Shown: positions 1 through 9,984 of the stretch, one piece after another | Layout: every line of letters begins with the position of its first letter | Numbering within the stretch: the stretch's first letter is position 1 | Source of the DNA: Cocos nucifera | Lineage: Eukaryota; Streptophyta; Magnoliopsida; Arecales; Arecaceae | Direction: 5' to 3' | Length of the DNA: 64,000 nt | Assembly: GCA_006176705.1 (NCBI GenBank) | Contig: QRFJ01003343.1 | Location: forward strand, 110,143-174,142 | Made by a program: the position numbers and the translations under genes | The notes under the pieces: model-generated | Told to the model about the DNA's origin: nothing | The model's database searches: none | Seen by the model: only the letters and a program-made list of their open reading frames with translations

Positions 1-1137
1 AAATGTTTGTCTTGCAGCCTTGGTCTTGTTATTTATTCCAAGCTTGAATTTATTTGTGTTGTTGCTTTTGTATTGTTCTTTTCTTCTAAACTTGATTTAG
101 TTTATGGTGCTACTTTGGCCTTTTATTTTTTTCAACATTGAATTTGAGTATATTTTAATTATCATAAATGCCATTAAAAATATTAATTATTGACTAGAAT
201 ATATATTGAAAGTGTGTTAAAAGTGTTCAATTTTGCAGAAAATTAGGCCAATGAGAAATAGGATGATTGAGTATGATAACTAGATTGAACATGATTAGTG
301 TACACCTAAATATGAAAAGTGTTTGGATGCATTTCTAGACATTGTATTTTCTCACCCTAGGGTAGTGGATATAATACATTGTGCTTGTGCTAAGTGCAAC
401 AATGGTTACTACAAAATTAAAAGTGAAGTTAAGATGGATTTATATTTATGAAAGATGGAAAAGACTTACAAAAGATGGACATATCATGGAGAAAGATTAC
501 ATGTTGCTTCCTTTGGTGACCTTGAATTAGATGACATTGCCAATTTTAATGGAGGTGATGATGCTACCACTTTTGAAATGTTATATGATATGTTTAGAGG
601 TAACTACCTTGGAGAAAATATTTAAGGTGTGTCTAAAAATTTATATAGTCAAGAACCTTAAGAGCCTAATGAGGAAGCTCAAAAATTCTATCAATTATTA
701 AAAGATGCCGAGCAAAAGTTGTACCCAAATTGTCAAGGATTTTCTAAGTTGACTTTCATAGTAAAATTATTCTAAATGAAATGTTGATATGGATAGAGCA
801 ACAGATCTTTAGATGCTTTACTAAGTTTACTGAAAAATGTGCTGCCACCAGAAAATAAATGCCCTACATCATTTTGTGATGCCCAAAAGATAATTCGAGA
901 TTTAGGGTTGGATTATAAGAAGATAGACACTTGCAGAAATAATTGTGTCCTTTTTTATAATGAATATACAGATTTGAATGAGTGCCCAAAATGTAAAGAG
1001 TCAAGATGGATAAAAAATCAAGATTGTTGTAGTGATGGACCTAGTCTCTTAGGTTCTAAGATGAGAAATAATATTTCAACAAAGACTTTGCATTATTTTC
1101 CATTAAAACTTGCAAGCCCATCAATTTGAATTACCTC
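1..1137 (+). mobile_element. CACTA (En/Spm) DNA transposon fragment
   Basis: Decayed internal part of a CACTA transposon. The left end lies outside the window and the right end is cut near 1,115-1,137, where a minus-strand LTR with its primer site begins. Positions 1-240 are T-rich and non-coding and end in a T-rich run plus cag just before the first transposase homology, like an intron and its acceptor. No terminal inverted repeat is visible, so this is a fragment and not a mobile copy. Confidence 0.75.
252..1129 (+). pseudogene. CACTA TNP2-type transposase, N-terminal part, broken
   Basis: The N-terminal region resembles the transposase-associated domain of plant CACTA elements: a CxCxxC-type cluster (CACAKC, about 385-405) followed by a KRWTYHGE block near 470-495. 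It continues into the TNP2 region, with a FSKLTF block near 740, then PTSFCDAQKIIRDLGLDYKK, an NNCVLFYNEYTDLNECPKCK block and the start of a LHYFPLK block (about 870-1,110). In the family these precede the catalytic domain, which is missing here. At least six in-frame stops interrupt the 252-840 part; the last open stretch is 839-1,129. The tail after LHYFPLK no longer matches the family, marking the truncation. Not functional. Confidence 0.8.
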
Positions 1138-1149
1138 ACTCTGATACCA
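1138..1149 (-). promoter_or_regulatory. Primer binding site (initiator tRNA-Met type), minus strand
   Basis: Reads TGGTATCAGAGT on the minus strand. This matches, with one mismatch, the TGGTATCAGAGC site used by plant Ty1/copia elements. It lies two bases from the LTR end at 1,152, as expected, and shows that the adjacent LTR is a 5' LTR pointing left. Confidence 0.8.
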
Positions 1150-1151
1150 AT

Positions 1152-2451
1152 TGAAAGAACCATGGTATCGTTTGAACGTCAATCATCCTTGGCATCACAA
1201 GCCCCGATACCATATTGTGGAAGCCCCTGATCTTTAGCACGGATCTGAAGAAACCTGTGATGTTCTCTATCGACAGCAAACCATCGATCCTCCACTTGAA
1301 TATATGATGGGGTGCCTCCCTCCTTGGGCTTGAGAGAGATGCCTTCCCTCTCTAGGGCTTCTTCAAGAATCCTAGGGCGGAAACTCTAAAGAGAAGAGAA
1401 GAAGAAAAAGTTGAGGGAGAAAAGATCTATATTCCACAACCTTCTGAAACCCTAATACAATCTATATATTTATACATAGCCATTAGGTCCGACCAAAAAC
1501 TTTTCGGTTAACCTAATACATGAAAGCACTCACCGAGCCCATGCACACCCATGTCTCCCATGCTCTCATCCCCTGGATCTAGACCCGATCCATACATAAG
1601 TTAGCCCCCTTAAGACCTCTTCAACTAGGCCTTAAGATCCCTAGGATAAGTCCCTATCCTAGTCCAAATAGAACCCATGCATAACTCTATCTACAGACTG
1701 AGCTGGCTCAGCCTCAGCATCGAGCCAACTAATCTGAGACTGGGTCGGCTTAGTTTCAGACTGAGCTGGCCTAGTTTTTGTGCCATGCCTACAGTCCTGA
1801 ACATAATCTTCTATCTATTTTATGCTCTAAGACTTAGTCGATCTAGTCTGAGACTGAGCCGGCTAACCTACAAAAAGCTTCTTTTCTATAGTTTTCAATC
1901 TTTTAGCTTTGGTTCCTCACTCCATCTTATGTCCTAGGTTTTCAAAGCTCCAACCAAGCCCCTCAAGGTTTCGAACACCTGAACCTCGAGCTCGTGGAGG
2001 GCTATGCACTGCCTCCACCCTAGGACCACTCCTGTCCTAGTCTCCAGCTATGGCCTTCCAAGGCTTGAGAGCAGAATGCTCTGGAGTTGGTCATGTTCAA
2101 TGATGATGTACCCATATATCTCATCTGTATGTCATATCAGTATCTCCACACTTCTTGGTTAAGAGGACAGCCAATCTATATGGTATATAGCGATCTATGT
2201 TCGATAGATGCTGTCGTCCTAATTAATAGTCTATCATTTGGTCATGAATAAATTTAAAGACTAATCGATAAATCCTCTCTTTATCGAAACAAAATAGTCC
2301 TAAAAACTTCATCACAATAATGGAGTTCATTAGAAGATATAAATTTATGATGAAAAAGGATGCCAAAATATTTTTTATTAATTAATAAATTAATTACAAT
2401 ATATCAACTATCAACAGACTGACGATTGGCTTTGGGACATAATTCCTAACA
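1152..2451 (-). repeat. 5' LTR of a truncated minus-strand copia element, D-related
   Basis: On the minus strand the LTR starts TGTTAGGAATTATG (at 2,451) and ends in TTTCA (at 1,152) next to a primer site. About 370 bp at its U3 end (2,080-2,451) match the U3 end of the element D LTR (46,390-46,764); the U5 side differs. A minus-strand TATA-like run lies near 1,462-1,483. A degenerate array of ACTGAGCYGGCT-like units fills 1,690-1,870. Almost no internal sequence is left: CACTA sequence begins within about 20 bp of the primer site. No target duplication was found. Confidence 0.75.
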
Positions 2452-2641
2452 CCTGGGATAGGGTTTCATCCTAGGGACTTAGGGCCTTGGTTTGTGAGGT
2501 CCTAAGGCGCTAACCTATGGATTGGACTGGGATTAGTCCAATGGATGTATGCATGGAAGATATGGGTGTACACAGACTTGGAGAGTGCATGACATTAGGT
2601 TAGCTAGGAAAGTTTTTTGGATTGGGTATCTTTGACCAGGT

Positions 2642-3199
2642 TGTTAAGATTAGTGGTGCTCCCAAGCCTTGGGAGGCCATTGGAGGAGTCAGGGTGTTGG
2701 CTCCGGAAGACTAAGATAGGTGTGGTCCTAGGGCTAGGACTATTTTTGATCCTATGATGGAGGTTCAGCCCTCCACGATCATGAGGCCCTGGTTTAGGGG
2801 TCTCATGGGGGCTACTTAGAGTTTGGACTAGGTTTGGATCCATGGAATTGAGTGCATGATTAGACCATGGATATACATAGATTTGGATGAGTGCATTCAG
2901 ACTGGGTTAGCATAGGGAGTTTTTTATGGGTTAGGGTTTTGGTCCATGTATAGGTATAAATATACATATATATTTTAAACCCTAGAGTTGTAAGAGATAG
3001 TGAAGATTAATAGAACTATTTTTTTCTACATCTCTTCCTCTCTCTGGTTTCTTCACACACCAAGGTGTCCTAGAGGGTATGCCTCCAAGCTTGGAGGAAG
3101 GATGCGCTCCCCACTCTTCCTTCAGCCTGAACAACATCAAGGGATCCTTGCACAATAATTGGTATTAGAGCTAGATGATGCCATAGTGATTTACCAATA
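2642..3199 (+). repeat. 5' LTR of element A
   Basis: Starts TGTTAAGATTAG and ends TTACCAATA (the last CA decayed to TA). A TATA box (TATAAATATA, about 2,952) is followed by a short U5 rich in TCTCTTCC. A primer-like TGGTATTAGAGC (3,160-3,171) lies inside the LTR, 42 bp before the real primer site. Same length as the 3' copy. Confidence 0.85.
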
Positions 3200-3201
3200 A
3201 T

Positions 3202-3213
3202 TGGTATTAGAGC
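3202..3213 (+). promoter_or_regulatory. Primer binding site of element A
   Basis: TGGTATTAGAGC differs by one base (C to T) from the plant copia initiator-tRNA-Met site. It lies two bases after the LTR end. Confidence 0.8.
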
Positions 3214-5969
3214 CATCTTGACGAGGAGGCATGAAGATCAAGATCCAGCACAATGAAGAGGAGAATAGGATTCAGCGGATTTAGTAAAAAAAAACTATTT
3301 TGGAGGGCCGGCAGGGCCCCCCCTTTCTTCCTCCCATTAGTGGCCGATGATTGGCGGCTAATCTTAGGCTTGTAGGTCGAATCCTATGAATCGACATTGA
3401 TCTTGGCATCTGGCAGCTAGTTTCAATGAGCTGGTGGCCAATCGCAATGTGTGGAGGTGGATTCCATAGGTGGTCGGTAGTGGCACTTGGGGGCAAGATG
3501 CGGGAGATCCGTAGAGGGGTGGCACGATCATCTTATTCTCTAGGGAGGAACATTGCAAGTAGCAGTGTCATCTCAGGTGGTGGCACACGACAGCGTGCAC
3601 GCATGTGATCAACGATGACCAAGCCAGTAGTAGGGGTGATGGGGAGCCTTTGGATAGGGTTCTCCACTCTGTAAAGCACCTTACAATGTTGAAGTAGGCT
3701 CCAACAAAGGAGGCTGATAAGATGGCACAGGCGATGGGGTCCAATGGCTATGGGTGCCATGATGGCATTAGATCTGGTGATGGTGACTTGCATGCAGCGT
3801 AGAGCTGGCCGAGAAGCACGAATTCGATGATGGAGCATCGATCTGGTAATGGTCGTGCCCAGATCCGACGATGGTCGTGCCTAGATCTGATGGTGGCATG
3901 TGGATCCGAGCCAGTGAGATGGAATAGGGCACCCTCTTCCTCAAAATGCATGGATTTATCGTAGTGGAGCAGGGATCCAGCAAGGCGACACCCAGATCTG
4001 AAGGTGGCATGCGGATCCGAGCTAGTGGTGGTGGCGTGCGAATGTTTGGTGATGGACATGCGCAGATCCAGCAATGATCGCACGGGTGAAGGTTGGTTGA
4101 CGGCATTCATGGAGGCGGCGAGCAGTCCAATTTTGGTTTTGGATGGGAGGAGGGAGGAGCCGAAGGAAGAAAAATCTTGGAAGGTTCCAAGAGAAGAAAT
4201 AAAATTGGGACCAGGAGTTTCCTTGTTTTTTTTATATACATTTCTCTTAGTTGTTCGTGCTGTTCTCCTGGATGCAGCTTCGGGTGCTGGTAATTTTGTT
4301 TGGCATGTCAGAGGAGAGATCACTCAAGAGCTTGGGGTCGAGGTCGAGCTAAAGAAGCAACTATTCAATCTAGTGAAAAGCTATGAAAAATAGTTGGGGT
4401 GTATTCAGTGATGTGATCGATTGGATTTTTTAGGGTGATGGAGATGGATGATCCATGGAGGTCTGGTAGGTTAGGACTGGATGGCTGTAAAGCAGTGCAG
4501 TGATGAGTTAGGGAGTGCTGGAGTGCTGCAATAGCGCTATCCTAGAGGCACGAGGCTGAGAGAGGCTCGGTGGTGCAGCAGTCAAGGGAGGTATCTCAGT
4601 AGAGAGTATCAAGGGCATCTTAGAATGATTAGGAGTAGTTCTCAAGGAGAGCCAGGAGATTTTAGGAAGTGTCAGAGGTATCTAGCAGCCAGAAGTATCT
4701 TAGATCTGGTATCTTCTATAGGAGCACTAGGGAGAGTCACGATTCAGGTGGAGGATGGTTTGTGTACAGTAAGAGAGGACCTGGATACCTTTGAGGAGGT
4801 GGTGTTGAGATGAGGCAGGGAGCACTGGAGTGCTGTAGTAGTGCTTTCCTGAAGGCACGGGACTGAGAGAGGCTCAATAGGGAAATAACCGAGGGACGTA
4901 TCTCAGTAGAGAGTGTTAAGATGTATCTCAGAGAGATCGAGAGCAGGTCTTAAGAAGAGCCAGGAAGTCTTAGAAGCCTTGGGATGAGATAGGTGGGTCT
5001 GAGCCTAGGACAGAGTTTGAGCTATAATTCCTCTGGATGAAACTGAAGTGATGGTTGGTGCAGGAGTAGAAGAGAATGAAGTGCTAGGATGGAATTTTTT
5101 AGGGTTCAATCATTGGATTTAGAGGAGTTGGATGAGTTTCTATATGTTTTGGAGATGCCCGTAGGTTGCAGAGATATCTGAGATGGCTTCGATGGAGTTC
5201 GTAGATTACGTAGAGTTTGAAGAAGCAATGATGGTGATCGAGGTGCAGCGATAGGCTTAGTAGTGCAGCATTGGATGGTTGGCCTTAGGAGACTCGAGTA
5301 TAGAGTTAGCTTCTGCGACATCAGATGGACTTCGTATATAGGTGGAGCTCCATAGTGGTGGCTTCACAGGTGGAGAAAAGATCTAGCATGAGCTCAGAGT
5401 GGAAGTGTGCAGGAGGATTGACATCCTAGCACCAGTGCTAGTGATGCATAGTTTCAGATGGAGCGACATCTGCAGGTGGATAAGCATAGCTCTGAGGAGA
5501 TCATGTTAGATGGTACAACATGTGCTAATATAGGAATACTGTAGATTATGTAGGAAAGTTTAGAAAAATTGATGCAGCTACCAAGCAGAAGGGATCCTAC
5601 AAATCTAGGATGGTGCGAAGAGGCAAGCTAAGATCTTTAGCTGTGAAGGCGGTCATCTTAAAGATCTCCAAGGGTGCATAGCAGCTGAAGTGGATTGGTG
5701 GATGTGCTGCAAAGTTTGCATAGGGAGCTATCTAGGTGTGCTGTGGAGCACAAGTTGGTGTTACAGCCATAGGGTTAGAGCAGGAGGACATCAGTTTGAG
5801 GGCAAGATGTGCAGTGGAGCACAAGTATCAGGGGCTATGGAGCACAGTTAGTGTTATAGCTAAGGAGGTGAGGTGGCTTCAACAGGATGATGTCAGCTCT
5901 AGAGACATTAGGATGGTGCAGACGATTCATGCAGGGTTTGCCAGGGCTTGGAGGCACAAAGATGGAGAT
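3214..5969 (+). other. Interior of element A, non-coding mosaic
   Basis: No retroelement domain or host gene is recognisable in any frame. Long open frames on both strands near 3,530-4,390 overlap each other, lack domains and look like chance products of richer GC content. A short LKKQLFNL peptide near 4,350 equals part of the gag of E (about 7,213-7,236), a possible gag relic. Two related segments (about 4,505-4,690 and 4,812-4,990, spacing about 307 bp) share a GAGAGAGGCTC core and a GTATCTCAGTAGAGAGT core. Both resemble the LTR of element F. Confidence 0.55.
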
Positions 5970-6527
5970 TGCTAGAATTACTGATGCTCCCAAGCCTAGA
6001 GAGAGCACTAGAAGAGTCAGGGTGTTGGCTTTGAAAGACTAGGACAGATGTGGTTCTAGGGCTAGGACCAGTTTTGGTCCTAGGATGGGGGTTCAGCCCT
6101 CCACGATCATGAGGCCCTGGTTTGTGGGTCTCATGGAAGCTACTTAGAGTTTGGACCAGGTTTGGATCTATGGGATTAAGTGCATGATCAAACCATGGAT
6201 GTACATGGGTTTGGGTGAGTGCATTCGGATTGGGTTAGCCTAGGAAGTATTTTATAAGTTAGGATTTTGGTCCATGTATAGGTATAAATATATATGTATA
6301 TTATAAACCCTAGAGTTGCAAGAGATAGTGAAGATCAATAGAATCATTTTTTTCTACATCTCTTCCTCTCTCTAATTTCTTCACATGCCAAGGTGCCCTA
6401 GAAGGTGTGCCTCCAAACTTGGAGGAAGGAGGCATGCCCCACTCTTCCTTCAGCCTCAATAATGATAAGGGATTCTTCCACAATAATTGCTATCAGAGCT
6501 AGGTGATGCCATAGTGATGCACCAACA
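5970..6527 (+). repeat. 3' LTR of element A
   Basis: Starts TGCTAGAATTAC, ends GCACCAACA, 558 bp, with TATA box TATAAATATA near 6,282. Directly followed by the target duplication CAGGT. A primer-like TGCTATCAGAGC (6,488-6,499) sits inside its end, as in the 5' copy. Confidence 0.85.
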
Positions 6528-6772
6528 CAGGTATATATATACTCTATATTGAGTTTGCAATTATGATAGAATTGAATACAAGCCTTTTCTTTTTGAAAAT
6601 CTCTCTCTTCTTCTCTCGTTCTCCCTCTCTTCTTCATCATGCCCTAGGGTTTACTATGGTTTGATAGAACAACCATTTCTTTCCTCAGATCCTTGTTGCT
6701 ATTTCTATAATCATCAAGTAGCTAGGATTATTCCCAATAGTTTGGTATCAGCATGATTGGGATCCAACAGAT

Positions 6773-6784
6773 TGGTATCAGAGC
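6773..6784 (+). promoter_or_regulatory. Primer binding site of element E
   Basis: A perfect TGGTATCAGAGC three bases after the LTR end CCAACA. A second partial copy, TGGTATCAGC (6,743-6,752), lies inside the LTR end about 30 bp upstream. Confidence 0.9.
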
Positions 6785-6908
6785 TCTGGTTTTAGATTTG
6801 GCAGAGGAAAGGCCAAAGTTTTGCCAAAAATTATGGTAAGATGTTGAACAAATTTCTTTGAATACTATTTTCTATCTTTTATGTTTGGTTATTGGAGATC
6901 TGGTTGTG

Positions 6909-7969
6909 ATGGCATTGAGTACTATTAAGGCGAAGTTTGGAAAGTTCGATGGCAAGGGTAACTTCACCCTTTGGCAGCAAAGGATGAAGAATCTGCTAGT
7001 ATAGAATAGAATCTACAAGATCTTGACTCGGAAAAGACTAAAAAAGATTTCTATTAAAGAGTGGGAGGAACTTGAAGAGATAGCCTTTAGCACGATGTAG
7101 ATGTGCCTTCCTGATGAAGTCCTACCTGAGATCAACATGGAAACCACATCGAAGGGGTTTTGGTATAAATTGGAGAACACATATATAGGCAAGAACATGA
7201 CAAACAAGCTATGGTTGAAGAAGCAGTTGTTTAATTTATGGATGCCCGGCGGAGGAGATCTAGTTTTCCACTTTTAGAAGTTCAATCAAGTTTGCTCAGA
7301 TGTCATGAGCATTGATGTGAAGATTGATGAGGAGTATATAGCTCTCTTGTTATTATGTTCGCTGCCAGTAGCATATGATGGTTTGATTACTACTCTGTTG
7401 TATGAAAAAGAGATATTAAACTTTGAAGAAGTGATTGGAGTTCTCAGGTCTAATGAATAGTGAGAGAGGCAAGTTAAAGAAAATCCTAGTTAAGAGGTAC
7501 TTTTTGTAAATGAGAGGCAAGGAAGGCCTAAGAAAATAACTTGAGAAAAGATAGATCAAAGTCTTATGAAAATCAAAAGGGTGTGAAATGCTACAAGTAT
7601 CATCAACCTAGTCATATTAGAAGGAATTGCCCACTTTTGAAGAATGAAAAGGGGAAAGACACTTCTAAGGGTGAATTGACCAGTGGGAGTGGTGCGCTAT
7701 CATCTGAAGATAGTGGAGATGATATACTAGTAGTATCAGATGAAGTTATAGAGTTAGACAACCACTGGACACTACATTCACCATGTTTCCACCATTGCAC
7801 TATACATCGAGAGTGGTTCTCATCTTCTGAGAGATCCGATGGAGGAAGTGTTAGTCTTGAAAATGATCATCCATGTCTAGTTGCTGGTATTGGTACAGTT
7901 AGAGTGAGAATATATGATAGAGTCATACAGACACATAGCAATGTGAAGCATGTACCAGAACTAAAAAAG
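6909..7969 (+). pseudogene. gag: gag and start of protease of copia element E, broken
   Basis: The Ty1/copia capsid starts at ATG 6,909 (MALSTIKAKFGKFDGKGNF), followed by a WQQRMKNLL block and the typical KNMTNKLWLKKQLFNL block (UBN2-type gag). A zinc-knuckle-like region follows at 7,575-7,635 (CYKYHQPSHIRRNC: C-x2-Y, second Cys lost). After it comes the end of the aspartic protease domain, with a HVPELKK block at 7,940-7,969, where the SIRE element is inserted. Several in-frame stops are TAG where the family has Gln or Trp, and there are frameshifts after 7,450. Its reading frame resumes at 51,300. Dead gene. Confidence 0.8.
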
Positions 7970-9461
7970 TGTTGACTCTAAGATTTATTTTGATGATTCA
8001 AAAATGTTGAGTATAAATGATACTAATTATGCATTTCAAGAATGTATGTAAGACTTTCAAGTACTTAAAATGAAGAAATTATCCATAGAATAAATCCCCT
8101 CAAAAGAAGAAAAGTCAAAGAAAAGAATGATTTCAAATGCTCAAATAAAGCTCAAACAAGAAGTTTTGGAAGCCTTAATGGTGGAAAAGATCATAAAAAT
8201 CAAGATGGAAGAAGTCCTCAAAAGTTGAAGATAAAAAACCATTCATACAAAAATATATGCAGAATTATTGAAGGCTGAGAACTTAGATAATCTAGTGAAA
8301 AACTGAACTGACTCAGTACTTAGTTGGCTTAGTGAAAAACTAGGTTGGCTCAATCTTAGAAAATAAAAAAAATAGAAAGCTGACTTTTGAAGTCTATTGA
8401 TACTGAGCCGATCTAGTTAGAAACTGCGCCAACCCAATTAAAAACTAAGCCAACCTAGTGACTATAACGGCTAGTTTTTTAGAACTTTAACTTTTTATCC
8501 ATAATGACTCTCAATAGCTATTTCAAGAGCTCCAATAGTTAAAACTCATTCTACAGTCACTTTGAAGCATATAATAGTTTAGAGACTCGATGGAGAAAGC
8601 AAGAAAGTGGATTAAAGAAAGAAAATTTTCAAACTAAGAGAGGGTTATTGAATATTATTGAGAAAAGAGAAAAGAGATGGATAGAGTGCATAGAATTGAG
8701 AGTTTTCTAAGAATGATCTTCTCCAACATTCTCAACATCCTCTCAAGCATTGATTGAAGAGAAGTCAAGCCTCAAAAGATCAATCATTCAGCTTCTTCTC
8801 CATGCTTCAAAAAAAATTTTATTTTCTATTTGTTTTATGCTAAAATTATGTTTTATTTTCTTTACAAGTTTCTTTGGAGGCAAGAAGCTTGGGATAAAGG
8901 CCGGTGCAAGCCCATATTTGAACATTGTATGGTTTGATTAGTGAGCCAAGGTTAAAACCAATCATGGTTAATTGTTAGCCCTAAAAAATAATTATTATAT
9001 GGTTGTGGTTGGTGAGTTAAGATTAAAACCAACTAGATTGTTAGTAAGTCCAAAAAACTAACGGTATAAGGTATTAGTTGGTGCTCCTGTTGAAAACTAA
9101 CTGGATTTGTTTGTGAGCTCGAAAAAATAAATACACTATAATTAAGAGAGGATTATAGTGGAATTCTCAAGAAAAGCTTGGAGAGTGGACGTAGGAGTGG
9201 GTTGCTCCGAACCACTATAAATTTCATGTGTTTGTTGTGCCTTCTCATTTTGTTTACTTGCTTTACTTACTTACTTTGCACTAGCTTAATTCTTACATAG
9301 TTTCATTTATACTTTGATTTTGTTGCTGCATATACTGATCACATCATAATCACTCAAATAATTTTAAGCTGAAGCACATTATTGATTAGATTTTAGATTT
9401 GGCTATAATTTTATAAGTATCCAATTCACCCTCCCTCGTGGATAGACATCTTTGAGCAACA
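7970..9461 (+). repeat. 5' LTR of SIRE-type element
   Basis: Starts TGTTGACTCTAAG, ends GAGCAACA, 1,492 bp. Matches 49,836-51,294 throughout. Contains a degenerate array of units like ACTGAGCCGATCTAGTT (8,283-8,460), which is also found in other LTR families in this window. A 189 bp open frame at 8,750 is not gene-like. Confidence 0.88.
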
Positions 9462-9463
9462 AG

Positions 9464-9475
9464 TGGTATCAAAGC
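9464..9475 (+). promoter_or_regulatory. Primer binding site of SIRE-type element
   Basis: TGGTATCAAAGC, one mismatch from the initiator-tRNA-Met site, two bases after the LTR end. Confidence 0.85.
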
Positions 9476-9525
9476 AAGTACTTTCTTATTAATTATTGAT
9501 CTAACCATCCAGAGCAAAAGATCAA

Positions 9526-9979
9526 ATGATAACCCCAAGTAGTATTTCTTTTATTGAGGGCCAATCCACTGCTAGACCATCTTTATTTGATGGCACCAAT
9601 TATATCTATTGGAAAATTTGGATGAAAATTTTTATACAAGTTCATCATTATTATCTATGGAGGATCATAATTGATGGCTCACACACTCCCAAAGTATTAA
9701 AAAAGTATGATAAAGAAATAATACAATTAAATGCTAAGATCTTAAATATGCTTTATTGTTCATTAGATATAAATGAGCTCAATCTAATTTCTTATTGTAT
9801 TTCAGCAAAACAAGTTTGGAAGAAATTGGAAAGGACTTTTGAGGGAGCCGATCAAAAAGAAGAACCAAGCTTCCAAGAGGATAATCAAGCTCACCCCAAC
9901 CTATGCCTCACGGCTCATGAAGATGAAAAAAAGAAGAAAAAGAGGAAACAAAAGAAAATAAAAGCATTAATTAAGGGGG
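9526..9979 (+). pseudogene. gag: SIRE-type gag, 5' part
   Basis: Open from ATG 9,526. The N-terminus has the LFDGTNYIYWKIWMKIFIQ block of plant SIRE gag (DUF4219/UBN2 family), then a long UBN2-like region ending in VWKKLERTFEGADQ. After that the usual middle of gag is missing and the frame jumps to a HEDEKKKKKRK basic stretch. The frame is open up to the C1 insertion. Codons across the junction (ending KGEQ at 9,984, resuming SKEMRNKK after 29,414) join in frame when C1 and one AGCAA copy are removed, which is strong proof of the nesting. Confidence 0.85.
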
Positions 9980-9984
9980 AGCAA

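Larger units (their letters stand above)
2642..6527 (+). mobile_element. Non-autonomous copia-like element A, complete with target duplication
   Basis: Two 558 bp direct repeats (2,642-3,199 and 5,970-6,527) enclose 2.77 kb. The 5 bp duplication CAGGT (2,637-2,641 and 6,528-6,532) is perfect. A primer site follows the 5' LTR, and a polypurine tract (AAGATGGAGAT, about 5,959-5,969) precedes the 3' LTR. No gag, protease, integrase or reverse transcriptase is recognisable, so mobility must have depended on another element; the E family is a candidate because its LTR and primer region are similar. Confidence 0.85.
2452..6769 (+). repeat. 5' LTR of element E, split by element A
   Basis: The LTR remnant runs from about 2,452 to 2,641, is interrupted by A with a CAGGT duplication, and continues at 6,533 with a TATA-like run (about 6,532-6,543) to end at GGATCCAACA (6,769). 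Its U3 text near 2,560-2,636 resembles the equivalent part of the LTRs of A, so the two families are related. The true left end is unclear because it abuts the minus-strand LTR at 2,451. Confidence 0.6.

Noticed and set aside
2604..2843. 79-codon minus-strand frame across the E/A boundary
   Set aside because: Spans an insertion junction and lies antisense in LTR DNA; not a gene.
3748..4323. 191-codon open frame on the minus strand within element A
   Set aside because: It overlaps an equally long plus-strand frame, has no domain, and lies in an element whose sense strand is plus; best explained by local GC content.
4004..4393. 129-codon plus-strand frame in element A with a hydrophobic stretch
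   Set aside because: No homology recognised and no related frame seen elsewhere. Only the LKKQLFNL tail looks like gag.
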